A program made the translations under genes and the position numbers. Below are positions 16,945-25,385 of a stretch of DNA of 64,000 nt, one piece after another (the first letter of the stretch is position 1; each line of letters opens with the position of its first letter). Source of the stretch: DATLGB01 sp038258425 (GTDB taxonomy: Bacteria > Actinomycetota > Thermoleophilia > Solirubrobacterales > Solirubrobacteraceae); NCBI GenBank assembly GCA_038258425.1, contig JBBSPV010000008.1, forward strand, positions 35,631 through 99,630. The letters run 5' to 3'. A model generated the notes under the pieces. That model was given only the letters and a program-made list of their open reading frames with translations. It was not told where the DNA came from and searched no databases.

Positions 16945-17310
16945 ATGACCGGTGCCCCAGCCGACCTCGCCGACGCCCGCGACTCGCTCGACTACTGGGA
17001 GCGCCGGGAGCGCGAAGCTTCCCGGCTGGCGATCGGCCGGCGCCGGGAGGCCCGCGCCGCCGCCGCGCGCTGGCGGGCGCACGTGGCCGCGGCCGAGCGA
17101 GACGCGTACGGGCGCGGGCTGCTCGGCGCGCTGCTGCTGCTCGTCGCCGAGGGTCGGCTGCCGGAGGCGGCCCGCCACACCAGCCGCCGCGTCCGGGTGC
17201 GCGCGGTCCGGACCGTCGCCGCGCTGACCGTGCTCGCCGTCGCCGTCGCGGTGGCCGGGCTCGTCGTCGCCGCCGAGCTCGTCACCGCGCTCGCGCACGC
17301 CCTGGCCTGA
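16945..17310 (+). CDS. small membrane protein, unknown
   Basis: 121 residues. The first 95 residues are Arg/Ala-rich and helical (WERREREASRLAIGRRREARA), followed by one C-terminal transmembrane helix (TVAALTVLAVAVAVAGLVVAA). This is a tail-anchored topology with a positively charged cytoplasmic part. Codon use matches its neighbours and a -10 box lies at the leaderless distance. No family is recognised. Confidence 0.6.
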   Translation: MTGAPADLADARDSLDYWERREREASRLAIGRRREARAAAARWRAHVAAAERDAYGRGLLGALLLLVAEGRLPEAARHTSRRVRVRAVRTVAALTVLAVAVAVAGLVVAAELVTALAHALA

Positions 17311-17316
17311 GCTCGC

Positions 17317-18210
17317 TCAGCCTCGCCGGCCCAGGACGCTCGCGGCGTAGGCCTCGAAGCGCCGGAGATCCGCCGGCTCGAGGTCGCCGGGGCCGTCGCC
17401 GTCGAGCAGCAGGTCGAGCAGGCTCACGAGGTCCCAGTACGGCTGGTCGGCGGGGGCGCGTCCGGCACAGGCCCGGTAGGCGGCCAGGAACCGGTCGGCG
17501 ACCGGCTGGCCGTGGTCGGCGACGAGGTTCCAGCGCATGTGGCCGAGGTCGAGCGCCGGCGGCCCCCACGACGCCTGCGTCCAGTCGACGACCCCGGTGA
17601 GCCGACCGGCGGACCACAGCGTGTTCTCCGGGTGGTAGTCGCGGTGGATCAGCGTCTGCGCCCCGGCGGGCGGTGGCTCGCGCACGACCGCGGTCGCGTG
17701 CCGCCAGACCGCGGTGGCCGGCAGCCACGGCGGCGGGGCCGCGCGCGCACGGTCGTAGTAGAGGCGGTACGGATCCAGTCGGCTCTCGGCGTCGCCCCCG
17801 ACGTCGTGGATCACGGCCAGCGTCTCGGCCAGTTGGCGGCAGAAGCCGTCGAGGTCGGTGATCGCCGCCGCCGGCGGCCGACCCGGCAGGCGGGTGAGCA
17901 GGAGCGCCGGCACGTCGCAGCGCTCGCCGTCGGGGTCCGCCGCCACGACCGCGGGCACGGGCACGGGCGCGCAGCGCAGGAGCTCCAGCACCCGGGCTTC
18001 GCGCTCGACGGTGTAGTCGGGGTCGTCGAGCTCCCAACCCTCCCGGGCCCACCGTCGCAGTACGAGGCGGTGCGTCCGCGCGCGGGCGTCGAACACGTCG
18101 AGCGCGTGGTTGACGTGCCACCCGCCCGGACGCAGGCGCCGAGCCGACATGATGCGGCTTCCGGCGCCGACCACCTCGATCACCCAGCGGCAGGCCTGGT
18201 CGGAGAGCAC
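17317..18210 (-). CDS. aminoglycoside phosphotransferase-like kinase
   Basis: 297 residues of the APH/choline kinase fold. The catalytic loop is LIHRDYHPENTLW (Asp base and Asn) and the Mg-binding Asp is in GVVDWTQ, with the N-lobe running to about residue 100. Such actinobacterial proteins phosphorylate small hydroxylated compounds; true aminoglycoside resistance is not implied. The GTG start at 18210 sits 13 nt after the stop of the CaCA exchanger gene, so the two are probably co-transcribed. Confidence 0.85.
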   Translation of the reverse strand: MLSDQACRWVIEVVGAGSRIMSARRLRPGGWHVNHALDVFDARARTHRLVLRRWAREGWELDDPDYTVEREARVLELLRCAPVPVPAVVAADPDGERCDVPALLLTRLPGRPPAAAITDLDGFCRQLAETLAVIHDVGGDAESRLDPYRLYYDRARAAPPPWLPATAVWRHATAVVREPPPAGAQTLIHRDYHPENTLWSAGRLTGVVDWTQASWGPPALDLGHMRWNLVADHGQPVADRFLAAYRACAGRAPADQPYWDLVSLLDLLLDGDGPGDLEPADLRRFEAYAASVLGRRG

Positions 18211-18223
18211 GCCGAGTGCCGGC

Positions 18224-19210
18224 TCAGCCCACGGCCACGAAGACGATCAGCGTCGCGAAGAGCAGCCCCCAGGTGATGGCCGCGAGGACGCCGACCACGC
18301 GCACCTCGAGCCGCCACAGCGCGAGCGCGCCGCCCGCGAGCGCGAGCAGCCCGGCGACCGTCGCGTAGCGATCGAGCTCCCAGTCCGTGACCAGGAGGCC
18401 GAGTGCCGTCGGGACGGTCGCCTGGAACGCCATCGCGCCCGTGACGTTGCCGACGGCGAGCATGTCCTTGTCCCGGCGCATCCAGATGACGGAGTTGATC
18501 TTCTCCGGCAGCTCGGTGGCCAGCGGCGCGATGATGAGCGTCAGCACGAGGGCCGGGACGCCGATGCTCTCGGCCACGACCGTGATCTCCTGGACGAAGA
18601 GCTCCGCGCCGCCGATGATCAGCCCCAGGGCGACGAGCGCCTGGGCGACGACCTGCCAGGTCGCCGGCGGATCCTCCTTGGTCGTGTCGAAGATCAGCGG
18701 CGCCAGCTCCTCCCCGCCCTCTGTGTCCCCCGCCCCGCGGAGGGTCTGGCGCACGTGGAGGACGTACATGGCGACGAGCACGACGGCGCCGACGACGTGC
18801 AGCGGCTTGGCGCCGACGTGCCCGAGCGCGATGGCGAGCGCGAAGCCCGGGAGGAAGAAGCCGAGGTCGCGGCGCACCGCGGCGTTCTCCACCGTGATCT
18901 CGGCGCCGCTCGAGCGGCGGTTGCGGAACACGAGCGCCGAGCCGGCGATGAGCAGCATGGCGACCGTCGCGAGCATGAACGGCGCGCCGATGATCGCCCC
19001 GATGGCGACGTCCTGACCCTCCGCGCCGGCGAGCACCGCGACGACGGGGATGGTCGACTCCGGCAGCGCGGTACCGACGGCCGCGAGCACGCTGCCGACC
19101 GCCCCCTCCCCCAGGTTGAGCCGCTCCCCGAGCCACTCGACGGCGTTGGTGAACAGCCACGCGCCCGCCACGATCATGACGAAGCTCGCGACGAGCCCGA
19201 CGGCGGTCAC
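18224..19210 (-). CDS. CaCA-family sodium/calcium exchanger
   Basis: 328 residues with about ten transmembrane helices. The two inverted alpha-repeats typical of the Ca2+:cation antiporter family are visible as GTALPESTIPVV and ATELPEKINSVI, each with the conserved acidic residue for cation binding. A charged loop (GAGDTEGGEELAP) links the halves. It is expected to extrude Ca2+ or a similar cation at the cytoplasmic membrane. It starts at GTG and precedes the APH-like gene by 13 nt. Confidence 0.88.
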   Translation of the reverse strand: MTAVGLVASFVMIVAGAWLFTNAVEWLGERLNLGEGAVGSVLAAVGTALPESTIPVVAVLAGAEGQDVAIGAIIGAPFMLATVAMLLIAGSALVFRNRRSSGAEITVENAAVRRDLGFFLPGFALAIALGHVGAKPLHVVGAVVLVAMYVLHVRQTLRGAGDTEGGEELAPLIFDTTKEDPPATWQVVAQALVALGLIIGGAELFVQEITVVAESIGVPALVLTLIIAPLATELPEKINSVIWMRRDKDMLAVGNVTGAMAFQATVPTALGLLVTDWELDRYATVAGLLALAGGALALWRLEVRVVGVLAAITWGLLFATLIVFVAVG

Positions 19211-19258
19211 CGCACCGGCCCCCTCACCCGGGCCGCGGCGCGCCTGGACACGGCCGGC

Positions 19259-19945
19259 TCAGCAGCCGTCGGGGCCGCAGGCCTCGCCGGCGGCCACCGT
19301 CGGGATGGCCGGCTCGGTGGGTCGCGCCTGGCGCAGCATGGCGAGCAGGACCGCCGGCGCCTGGGCGCCCGAGGCGCCGATCCGGCGGTCGACGGCGAAG
19401 AACGGGACGGCCTGGACGCCGAGCGCCGCCACCGTGCGCGCGTCCTCGCGCACCGCGCCGGCGTGGGCGTCCGTGGCGAGCAGCTCGTCGACCGCGTCGC
19501 CGGGCAGGCCGGCCTCCGCGGCCAGGCGGCGCAGCGTGCCGGGGTCGCTCATGAGCTCGCCCTCGGTGAGGTAGGCGCGCATGAGGCGCTCCTTGAGAGT
19601 GTCCTGGCGGCCGTGGTCGGCCGCGAGGTGCAGCAGCCGGTGCGCGTCGAAGGTGCTGCCGCCGCGGACCCGGTCCAAGCGGAACTCGAGGCCCTCGCCG
19701 GCGGCCGTCTCGGTCATCGTCGCGTTCATCGCGAGCGCGTCGGCGTGGGCGACGCCGTACTTGGCCGCCAGGTGGCTCGCATGGTCGCCCCCGCGCTCGG
19801 CGGGCGCCGTGGGATCGAGCTCGAAGCTGCGCCAGCTGACCTCGACCTCGCCGGCGTGCTCGTAGGCGGCGAGCGCCGCCTCGAAGCGCCGCTTGCCGAC
19901 GTAGCACCAGGGGCAGGCGATGTCCGACCAGATCTCGACGTGCAT
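19259..19945 (-). CDS. FrnE-like DsbA family oxidoreductase
   Basis: 228 residues with a thioredoxin-fold DsbA domain. The active-site Cys-Pro-Trp-Cys is in SDIACPWCYVGKRRFE near residue 11, and the cis-Pro loop is GVQAVPFF. There is no signal peptide, so this is a cytoplasmic FrnE/DsbA-like disulfide oxidoreductase or 2-hydroxychromene isomerase relative. The C-terminal ACGPDGC adds another Cys pair. A -10 box sits 8 nt upstream of ATG 19945. Confidence 0.88.
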   Translation of the reverse strand: MHVEIWSDIACPWCYVGKRRFEAALAAYEHAGEVEVSWRSFELDPTAPAERGGDHASHLAAKYGVAHADALAMNATMTETAAGEGLEFRLDRVRGGSTFDAHRLLHLAADHGRQDTLKERLMRAYLTEGELMSDPGTLRRLAAEAGLPGDAVDELLATDAHAGAVREDARTVAALGVQAVPFFAVDRRIGASGAQAPAVLLAMLRQARPTEPAIPTVAAGEACGPDGC

Positions 19946-19953
19946 CGTCAGCG

Positions 19954-19959
19954 ACGGTA
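19954..19959 (-). promoter_or_regulatory. -10 box TACCGT of the DsbA-family gene
   Basis: Minus-strand TACCGT ends 8 nt before ATG 19945 and overlaps the 5' flank of the divergent small gene at 19977. Confidence 0.42.
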
Positions 19960-19976
19960 GCGGGGAGACCAGGGCC

Positions 19977-20180
19977 ATGGCCACCATCACCGAGGTCGGC
20001 ACGGCCGGCCTGCAAGGCTGGCGGGCGAAGCTCGGGGACAACCTCGCCGGCCCCGTCTCCAAGCGCACCCCGCTCGACGCCGATCAGTTCCGCGCCGCAC
20101 TGGGCGGGCTGTTCTTCGTGCTCTCCGTCCTCTACGTCGTCAAGACGGTCAAGGCCGCGACGGACGAGGTCCGCGGCTGA
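19977..20180 (+). CDS. small single-pass membrane protein
   Basis: 67 residues; a soluble N-terminal half (LQGWRAKLGDNLAGPVSKRTP) is followed by one hydrophobic helix (LGGLFFVLSVLYVVKTVKAA). ATG 19977 is preceded by GGGGAG at a workable distance. Its stop overlaps the proposed CTG start of a winged-helix protein. Family and role are unknown. Confidence 0.55.
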   Translation: MATITEVGTAGLQGWRAKLGDNLAGPVSKRTPLDADQFRAALGGLFFVLSVLYVVKTVKAATDEVRG

Positions 20181-20368
20181 GCGGTCCCCGGGTCGGCGCC
20201 CTGCTGCAGGCGCTCGACGGCGAGCCCGGCCTGACCGTGGCCGAGCTCGCCATCCGCACCGGGCACGCGACCCGGCTGATCCACACGTTGCTGTGGCGGC
20301 TCGAGGCCGACGGCCGAGTCGTCCACGAGGGCAACCGCTGGTTCCCGGCGCCTACGGCGCCTCGGTGA
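20177..20368 (+). CDS. small winged-helix DNA-binding protein with CTG start
   Basis: 63 residues: RVGALLQALDGEPGLTVAEL, then AIRTGHATRLIHTLLWRLEADGRVVHEGNRWF, reads as one complete winged helix-turn-helix. No ATG, GTG or TTG stands at the right place. CTG 20177 overlaps the upstream stop (CTGA) and has GAGGT 6 nt before it, so I infer a coupled CTG start. GTG at the second helix would remove half of the domain. Its end overlaps the convergent VOC gene by 17 nt. It may regulate its partner at 19977 or be a degenerate regulator. Confidence 0.45.
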   Translation: MSGPRVGALLQALDGEPGLTVAELAIRTGHATRLIHTLLWRLEADGRVVHEGNRWFPAPTAPR

Positions 20369-20762
20369 TCTGCAGGCCGTAGCCGCCCGAGGTCTCGGGC
20401 CTCGTCCACAGGTGGCGGTTGCCGCGCACCTCGATCGGCGCGGGGATGGGCTCCGGCGACGTCGGTCCGGTGAACACCACCCCGGCGGCGGCGAGCCGCT
20501 GCTGCTCCGCGTCGAGGTCGGGCACGGTGACGGCGATGTGGTCGATGACCGCCGGGCTGCCCGCCGGCAGCCGGCCCTCGCTGGTCTCCTCGAGGGTAAA
20601 GAGCTCGAGCTTGCCCTGCTCGAGGTCGAAGAACGCGCCGGCGAGGCCGTGCTCGGGAGCCTCGAACTCCGTGATCGGGTCGCCGAGGCCGAGCACGTCG
20701 CGAGCGAAGGCCGTGGCGGCGTCGAGGTCGGAGACGAGGACGCCGATGTGGTCGAAGCGCAT
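20352..20762 (-). CDS. VOC/glyoxalase family protein
   Basis: 136 residues with two beta-alpha-beta-beta-beta modules of the vicinal oxygen chelate fold: RFDHIGVLVSDLDAATAFARD and IDHIAVTVPDLDAEQQRL. The metal-ligand pattern (His5, Glu in KLELFTLEE, His in VIDHIAV, Glu near the C-terminus) resembles methylmalonyl-CoA epimerase. The substrate cannot be fixed from the sequence. ATG 20762 is chosen for the conserved MRFDHIGV start. Confidence 0.8.
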   Translation of the reverse strand: MRFDHIGVLVSDLDAATAFARDVLGLGDPITEFEAPEHGLAGAFFDLEQGKLELFTLEETSEGRLPAGSPAVIDHIAVTVPDLDAEQQRLAAAGVVFTGPTSPEPIPAPIEVRGNRHLWTRPETSGGYGLQITEAP

Positions 20763-20804
20763 GCCTCGGGGCTTCCCCGCCGGCCGGGCGGGATACTCCC
20801 CCCG

Positions 20805-22232
20805 ATGAGCACGCACTCCCACCGCGGCGTCGAGGTCCGCTCCATCGACTACGTGCCCGAGGGCGAGCGCCACGGCCACGTCTGGCAGCAGGGCCCGTTC
20901 TGGTTCCTCGGGAACTTCCAGCCCTTCACGGTCGCCATCGGGCTGGTCGGGCCGGGGCTCGGCCTGTCGCTGGGGTGGAGCGTGCTCGCCGGCGCGCTCG
21001 GCATCCTCGTGGGAACCCTGTTCATGGCCTTCCACGCCTCACAGGGTCCGGTCCTCGGCCTGCCGCAGATGATCCAGTCGCGCGCCCAGTTCGGCTACCG
21101 CGGCGTCGTCGTCGCGCTCGTCGGGACGGCGTTCACCTTCGTCGGCTTCAACGTCATCGACGCCGTGATCATCCGGGACGGCCTCGGCTCGATCTACGGC
21201 TGGAACGAGACGCTCATCGGCCTCGCGATCACCGTGATCGCCGTCGCGCTGGCGATCTTCGGTCACGACTGGCTGCACCGCGCGTTCCGCACGCTGCTCG
21301 TCGTCTCCCTTCCGCTGTGGCTCGTGTTGAGCGTCGTGATCCTCACGGGTGGCGTGGAGGGCGAGCCGGCGGCGACGGGCGGCTTCGACCTCGTGCCCTT
21401 CATGGTCCAGTTCACCGTGGCGCTGAGCTACAACATCACCTACGCGCCCTACGTGTCGGACTACTCGCGCTACCTGCCGCGCACGACGCCGCCGGCGGCG
21501 ATCATCGCCTCCGTCTACCTCGGAGCCGCGGGGTCGGCGATCTGGCTGATCGCGGTGGGCGCGTTCTTCGCCGCGAAGCTCGGGCTCGCCGACGCGCTCG
21601 TCGGCATCCACGAGGCGGGCGGCCAGGTCGCCGGATGGATCGGGACGCTCCTGACGGTCTGCGCCGTCGCGGCGCTCGTGGCCACCATGGCCCTCAACGC
21701 CTACAGCGGCATGCTCACGGTGGTCACCGGCCTGGACTCGCTGCGACCCGTCAGGCCGACGGCGCGGCTGCGGATCGTCGTCATCCTCGTTCTCGCGGTG
21801 ATCTGGACGGTGATCGGCGTCGGGCTCATCTCGAGCTACGGGACGGCGCTGTCGGACACGCTGCTGATCATGCTCTTCCTGCTCGTGCCGTGGACCGCGG
21901 TCAACCTCGTGGACTTCTTCTTCGTCCGCCACGGCCACTACGCGATCACGGACCTGTTCCACGCCGACGGGCTCTACGGTGCGTGGTCGCGGCGCGGACT
22001 CGTGGCCTACGCCGCCGGCCTGCTCGCCATGGTGCCGTTCATCGTGCTGAGCTTCTACACCGGGCCGCTGGCCACGCCGCTCTCCGACGTCGACCTCTCC
22101 GCGCCGGTGGGGCTGGCGGTTTCCGCCGGCGTCTACCTCCTGCTCGCGCGCAGCCTGGACCTGCGCGCGGAGGCGCCGGCGATCGAGGCGTCCGAGCAGG
22201 AGCTGGCCGCGGCCTCGGCGCCGCGCGCGTGA
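20805..22232 (+). CDS. NCS1 family cytosine/purine/hydantoin-type permease
   Basis: 475 residues with twelve predicted helices and the family's N-terminal signature (PEGERHGHVWQQGPFWFLGN). Conserved features include SRAQFGYRG, FVGFNVIDA and NITYAPYVSDYSRYLP. NCS1 carriers import nucleobases, hydantoins or allantoin with H+ or Na+. The stop overlaps the next gene's GTG (GTGA), so uptake is coupled to a nitrilase-type hydrolase. The imported compound is probably a nitrogen source that this hydrolase opens. Confidence 0.88.
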   Translation: MSTHSHRGVEVRSIDYVPEGERHGHVWQQGPFWFLGNFQPFTVAIGLVGPGLGLSLGWSVLAGALGILVGTLFMAFHASQGPVLGLPQMIQSRAQFGYRGVVVALVGTAFTFVGFNVIDAVIIRDGLGSIYGWNETLIGLAITVIAVALAIFGHDWLHRAFRTLLVVSLPLWLVLSVVILTGGVEGEPAATGGFDLVPFMVQFTVALSYNITYAPYVSDYSRYLPRTTPPAAIIASVYLGAAGSAIWLIAVGAFFAAKLGLADALVGIHEAGGQVAGWIGTLLTVCAVAALVATMALNAYSGMLTVVTGLDSLRPVRPTARLRIVVILVLAVIWTVIGVGLISSYGTALSDTLLIMLFLLVPWTAVNLVDFFFVRHGHYAITDLFHADGLYGAWSRRGLVAYAAGLLAMVPFIVLSFYTGPLATPLSDVDLSAPVGLAVSAGVYLLLARSLDLRAEAPAIEASEQELAAASAPRA

Positions 22233-23062
22233 CGGTGCGGATCGCCGCGGGCCGGGTGGCGCTGGCCGCCGGCGAGCCCGCCGCCAACCGCGCGGCGGCG
22301 GCCGCGGCGGTCGAGCGGGCGGCGGTCGCCGGCGCCCGGGTGGTCGTCCTGCCCGAGCTCGTCAACTCGGGCTACGTGCTGCGCGACCGCGCCGAGGCGC
22401 GCGCCCTGGCCGAGCCGCTCGACGGGCCGACGGTGACGGACTGGATCGCGCTCGCCGCCCGTCACGATCTCGTGCTCGTGGGCGGGGTGTGCGAGGCGGC
22501 CGCGGACGGCGTGCCGCACAACTCGGCCGTGCTCGTCGACCCCGGCGGCCTCCGCGCGGTCTACCGCAAGGTCCACCTGTGGGATCGCGAGGCGGAGCTG
22601 TTCGCCGCGGGCGACGCGGCGCCCGCGGTCGTCGACACCGCCGCCGGCCGCATCGCCATGCTCGTCTGTTACGACCTCGAGTTCCCCGAGTGGATCCGCC
22701 GGCCGGCGCTCGCCGGGGCCGAGTTGCTCGCCGTCCCGACCAACTGGCCGCAGGCGGTCCCGCCGGCCCGGCCACCGGGGGAGCGGCCGATGGAGGTCGT
22801 GCGCGCGATGGCCGGCGCGTCGGTCAACCGCGTGGCGATCGCCGTCGCCGACCGCTGCCGCCCCGAGCGCGGCGTCGACTGGGTGGGCGCGACCGCCGTG
22901 ATCGCGCCGGACGGGTACCCCGTGGCCGGCGGCTGGGCGGGCGGCGAGCCCGACGTGCTGGTGGCCGAGGTCGACCTCGCCGACGCGCGCTCGAAGGCGA
23001 TCGGGCCCCGCAACGACGTCTTCGCCGACCGCCGGCCGGAGCTCTACCCGCCCGGCGGCTGA
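22229..23062 (+). CDS. carbon-nitrogen hydrolase (nitrilase superfamily)
   Basis: 277 residues with the catalytic triad of the superfamily: Glu43 in LPELVNSGY, Lys114 in YRKVHLWDRE, Cys147 in LVCYDLEFPE. It cleaves an amide, carbamoyl or nitrile C-N bond; N-carbamoyl-amino acid or omega-amidase substrates are plausible. It is translationally coupled to the NCS1 permease (4-nt overlap), so its substrate is probably what that permease imports. The end is 3 nt from the convergent secreted glycosidase-like gene. Confidence 0.88.
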   Translation: MTVRIAAGRVALAAGEPAANRAAAAAAVERAAVAGARVVVLPELVNSGYVLRDRAEARALAEPLDGPTVTDWIALAARHDLVLVGGVCEAAADGVPHNSAVLVDPGGLRAVYRKVHLWDREAELFAAGDAAPAVVDTAAGRIAMLVCYDLEFPEWIRRPALAGAELLAVPTNWPQAVPPARPPGERPMEVVRAMAGASVNRVAIAVADRCRPERGVDWVGATAVIAPDGYPVAGGWAGGEPDVLVAEVDLADARSKAIGPRNDVFADRRPELYPPGG

Positions 23063-23065
23063 CGG

Positions 23066-23992
23066 TCAGCGGCGCACGAAGCGCTGATTCTTCGCGGCGT
23101 AGTAGGCCGGCCGGGGCTTGCCGCGGTGGTCGACGAGCCCTGAGTCCCAGTGCGCGCGCCGCGGGTGGCGCTGACCGCGCCACTCCCACCAGTAGAGGCG
23201 GTCGACGCGCGAGCGGAACTCCAGCGCCTGCCGGAAGGTGAAGCGCGCGACGCGACGCTGGCGCTTGAGGCTGTACCGCCAGCCGCGGTCATAGCGCGCC
23301 CAGCCGCCGGCCTCGGTGATCCAGATGCGACCGCGCCGGTAGCGCCGCACGAAGGAGCGCAGCCGCGAGGAAGTGAGCCGGTTGGTGTCGGCGTAGGTGT
23401 GCAGCGCCCAGATCCGCGGCGTCTTGCCGTAGACCTTGAGGAAGCGGGCGATCCAGCGCCGGTTGGTCGGCGACATGCCCACGACCATGGTGATGGGCAG
23501 GATGGTGCAGCGGCGGCAGCGGATCCGCTCCAGCGCCTTCGCGTAGCGGGCGGCGCGCGCCGGGTGCCGGTACGTCGCGGGCTGGCTCGCGTGGTTGGCC
23601 TCGTTCCAGGCCTGCCAGTCGCGGATGCGGGGCCAGCGGCGCATCGCCGCCTTGGCGGCTCGTTTGTACGCTCGCACGGACGGAATCCGGCGCCGGTCGA
23701 ACCCCTGGAAGGACAGCAGCGGCTTCAGGTGCGCGGCGAGCGCGTTGTGGTACCAGAGGTCGACGCGCTGGCGCTCCCAGCCCGGGCTGCGAGCGACGTT
23801 CCAGTCGGCGTTCATGCGCACCGCCCGGGGCCGCAGTGCCTTCAGCCGACGCTCCTTGAAGCTCGTGAGGCGCACGTCCCCGATGCCGAAGATCTGCTTG
23901 CGCGTCAGTGCCCCGGCGGGCGCCGGCAGGGCGAGCGTAGAGCCGACGAGGACCATTAGCAGGGCGGCGGCGAGAAGGGAACGACGAGGCAC
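23066..23992 (-). CDS. secreted glycoside hydrolase-like protein, copy 1
   Basis: 308 residues with a Sec signal peptide (about 1-28, ending PAPAGA). The mature part looks like a clan-A-type TIM barrel: the acid/base pair is probably Asn-Glu in WQAWNEAN, and the nucleophile Glu is in IWITEAGGWARYD. The Tyr/Trp-rich C-terminus YWWEWRGQRHP is shared with the next paralogue. The polysaccharide target is unknown. The GTG start 23992 is 8 nt from a -10 box. It is a tandem duplicate of 24004-24927, with conserved C-terminal ends and more divergent N-termini. Confidence 0.78.
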   Translation of the reverse strand: MPRRSLLAAALLMVLVGSTLALPAPAGALTRKQIFGIGDVRLTSFKERRLKALRPRAVRMNADWNVARSPGWERQRVDLWYHNALAAHLKPLLSFQGFDRRRIPSVRAYKRAAKAAMRRWPRIRDWQAWNEANHASQPATYRHPARAARYAKALERIRCRRCTILPITMVVGMSPTNRRWIARFLKVYGKTPRIWALHTYADTNRLTSSRLRSFVRRYRRGRIWITEAGGWARYDRGWRYSLKRQRRVARFTFRQALEFRSRVDRLYWWEWRGQRHPRRAHWDSGLVDHRGKPRPAYYAAKNQRFVRR

Positions 23993-24000
23993 GGTCTGTC

Positions 24001-24006
24001 AGGCTA
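24001..24006 (-). promoter_or_regulatory. -10 box TAGCCT overlapping the stop codon of the upstream paralogue
   Basis: Minus-strand TAGCCT ends 8 nt before GTG 23992; its first three bases are the TAG stop (24004-24006) of the upstream copy. The second copy can thus be transcribed independently. Confidence 0.42.
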
Positions 24007-24927
24007 GTGACGCACGAAGCGCTGATTGCGGGCCGCGCGGTAGGCGGGGCGCGGCTTACCGCGGTGGTCGACGAGTCCGGAGTCCCAGTGCGCGCGCCGC
24101 GGGTGGCGCTGACCGCGCCACTCCCACCAGTAGAGGCGATCCACGCGCGAGCGGAAGCGCACCGCCTGGCGGAAGGCGAAGCGCGTCGCCCGGCGCTGGC
24201 GCTTCAGGCTGTATCGCCAGCCGCGGTCGTAGCGGGCGAAGCCGCCCGTCTCGGTGATCCAGATCCGCCCGCGCGGGTGCAGGCCCAGGAAGGTGGCAAG
24301 CCGCGTGTTGCTGAAGCGGTTCACGTCGCCGTAGGTGTGCAGCGCCCAGATCCGCGGGGTCTTGCCGTAGACGCGCAGGAAGCGGGCGATCCAGCGGCGC
24401 GTCCGGGGCGAGTTGGAGGCCACGAGGGTGATGGGAACGATCGTGCAGCCGCGGCAGCGCACCCGCTCGAGCGCCCGCGCGTAGCGGGCGGCGCGGCGCG
24501 GATGGTTGTAGGTCACAGGCTGGGAGCGGTGGTTGGCCTCATTCCAGGCCTGCCACTCCTTGATCCGTGGCCAGCGCCGCATCGCGGCCCTCGCCGCGCG
24601 GGCGTAGCGGGCGACGGACGGCGCCCGGTGCCGGTTGAAGCCCTGGAAGGCCAGCAGCGGCTTGACCCGGGCCGCCCGCGCCGCCGCGTACCAGCGGTCG
24701 ACACGGGTGCGCTCCCAGCCGTCGGTCCGCGCGACGTTCCAGTCGGCGAGGATCCGGGTCGACCGTGGCTTGAGGCGCAGCAGCCGCTTGGCCTTGAGCA
24801 TGCCGGGGGCGTGCAGGTCGCCGATGCCGAAGATCTGCTTGCGCGTGAGCGCGTCCGCCGGCGCCGGGGCGGTCGCGAGCACGGCGAGCGCGAGGATGAT
24901 CAGCGACAGCACGGGGAGACGGGGCAT
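24004..24927 (-). CDS. secreted glycoside hydrolase-like protein, copy 2
   Basis: 307 residues; signal peptide about 1-27 (ending PAPADA). It has the same layout as copy 1, with WQAWNEAN and IWITETGGFARYD as the likely acid/base and nucleophile segments. Long stretches (LTRKQIFGIGD, GKTPRIWALHTY, RVDRLYWWEWRGQRHPRRAH) are identical in the two proteins, so they arose by tandem duplication. ATG 24927 is chosen because it begins the signal peptide. The actinobacterial group of such proteins lacks a characterised member that I can name. Confidence 0.78.
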   Translation of the reverse strand: MPRLPVLSLIILALAVLATAPAPADALTRKQIFGIGDLHAPGMLKAKRLLRLKPRSTRILADWNVARTDGWERTRVDRWYAAARAARVKPLLAFQGFNRHRAPSVARYARAARAAMRRWPRIKEWQAWNEANHRSQPVTYNHPRRAARYARALERVRCRGCTIVPITLVASNSPRTRRWIARFLRVYGKTPRIWALHTYGDVNRFSNTRLATFLGLHPRGRIWITETGGFARYDRGWRYSLKRQRRATRFAFRQAVRFRSRVDRLYWWEWRGQRHPRRAHWDSGLVDHRGKPRPAYRAARNQRFVRH

Positions 24928-24995
24928 GTGGCGACTCCAACGCCCGCCGCCGCCCGAAGGTGCGGCGCGCCCGCAAGCTGGCGCGGCGCTGGCCT

Positions 24996-25385
24996 TCACG
25001 GCGCCGGCGGCACGACGAGCTGGGCGTAGAGCTTGTCGAGGGTCGCCCGCGGGTCCTCGCAGAGCCCCGTGTGCACCGGCGAGGGGCGGACGCTCGTGCT
25101 CGACGGCGCCGCGAGCCAGTGGAAGCGCTCCGAGGGCTCGAGGGCGGCGAGCGGATCGTCCCCCTGCCCCGCCGCGACGTCGGCGAGTGCGTCCAGGCGC
25201 GCCGCGACCGCCGCCGCGTCCGCGCCGGGGTCGAGCGCCGCGAGCCGGTCGGCGTCGAGCCCGACGCGGGCCGCGAGGAAGCCGTGACGGCGGCTGAAGA
25301 GCACGACGCCGGCGTTGAGCCGCTCGTCGCGCTCGGCCCGCGGGACGACCTGCAGCACGAGGTACTGGAACGCCTCAGCGGCCAC
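24996..25385 (-). CDS. DUF3037 protein, partner of the HipA-like kinase
   Basis: 129 residues. The start AFQYLVLQVVPRAERDERLNAGVVLF is the DUF3037 signature and HTGLCEDPRATLDKLYAQLV its usual end. GTG 25385 is proposed; it overlaps the stop of the HipA-like gene by 11 nt, indicating coupling. DUF3037 genes are typically found beside HipA_2-type kinases. The function is not established; it may modulate the kinase. Confidence 0.8.
   Translation of the reverse strand: MAAEAFQYLVLQVVPRAERDERLNAGVVLFSRRHGFLAARVGLDADRLAALDPGADAAAVAARLDALADVAAGQGDDPLAALEPSERFHWLAAPSSTSVRPSPVHTGLCEDPRATLDKLYAQLVVPPAP

Noticed and set aside
17317..18210. Antibiotic (aminoglycoside) resistance gene
   Set aside because: The APH fold is present, but context and divergent motifs suit a general small-molecule kinase; resistance is not supported.
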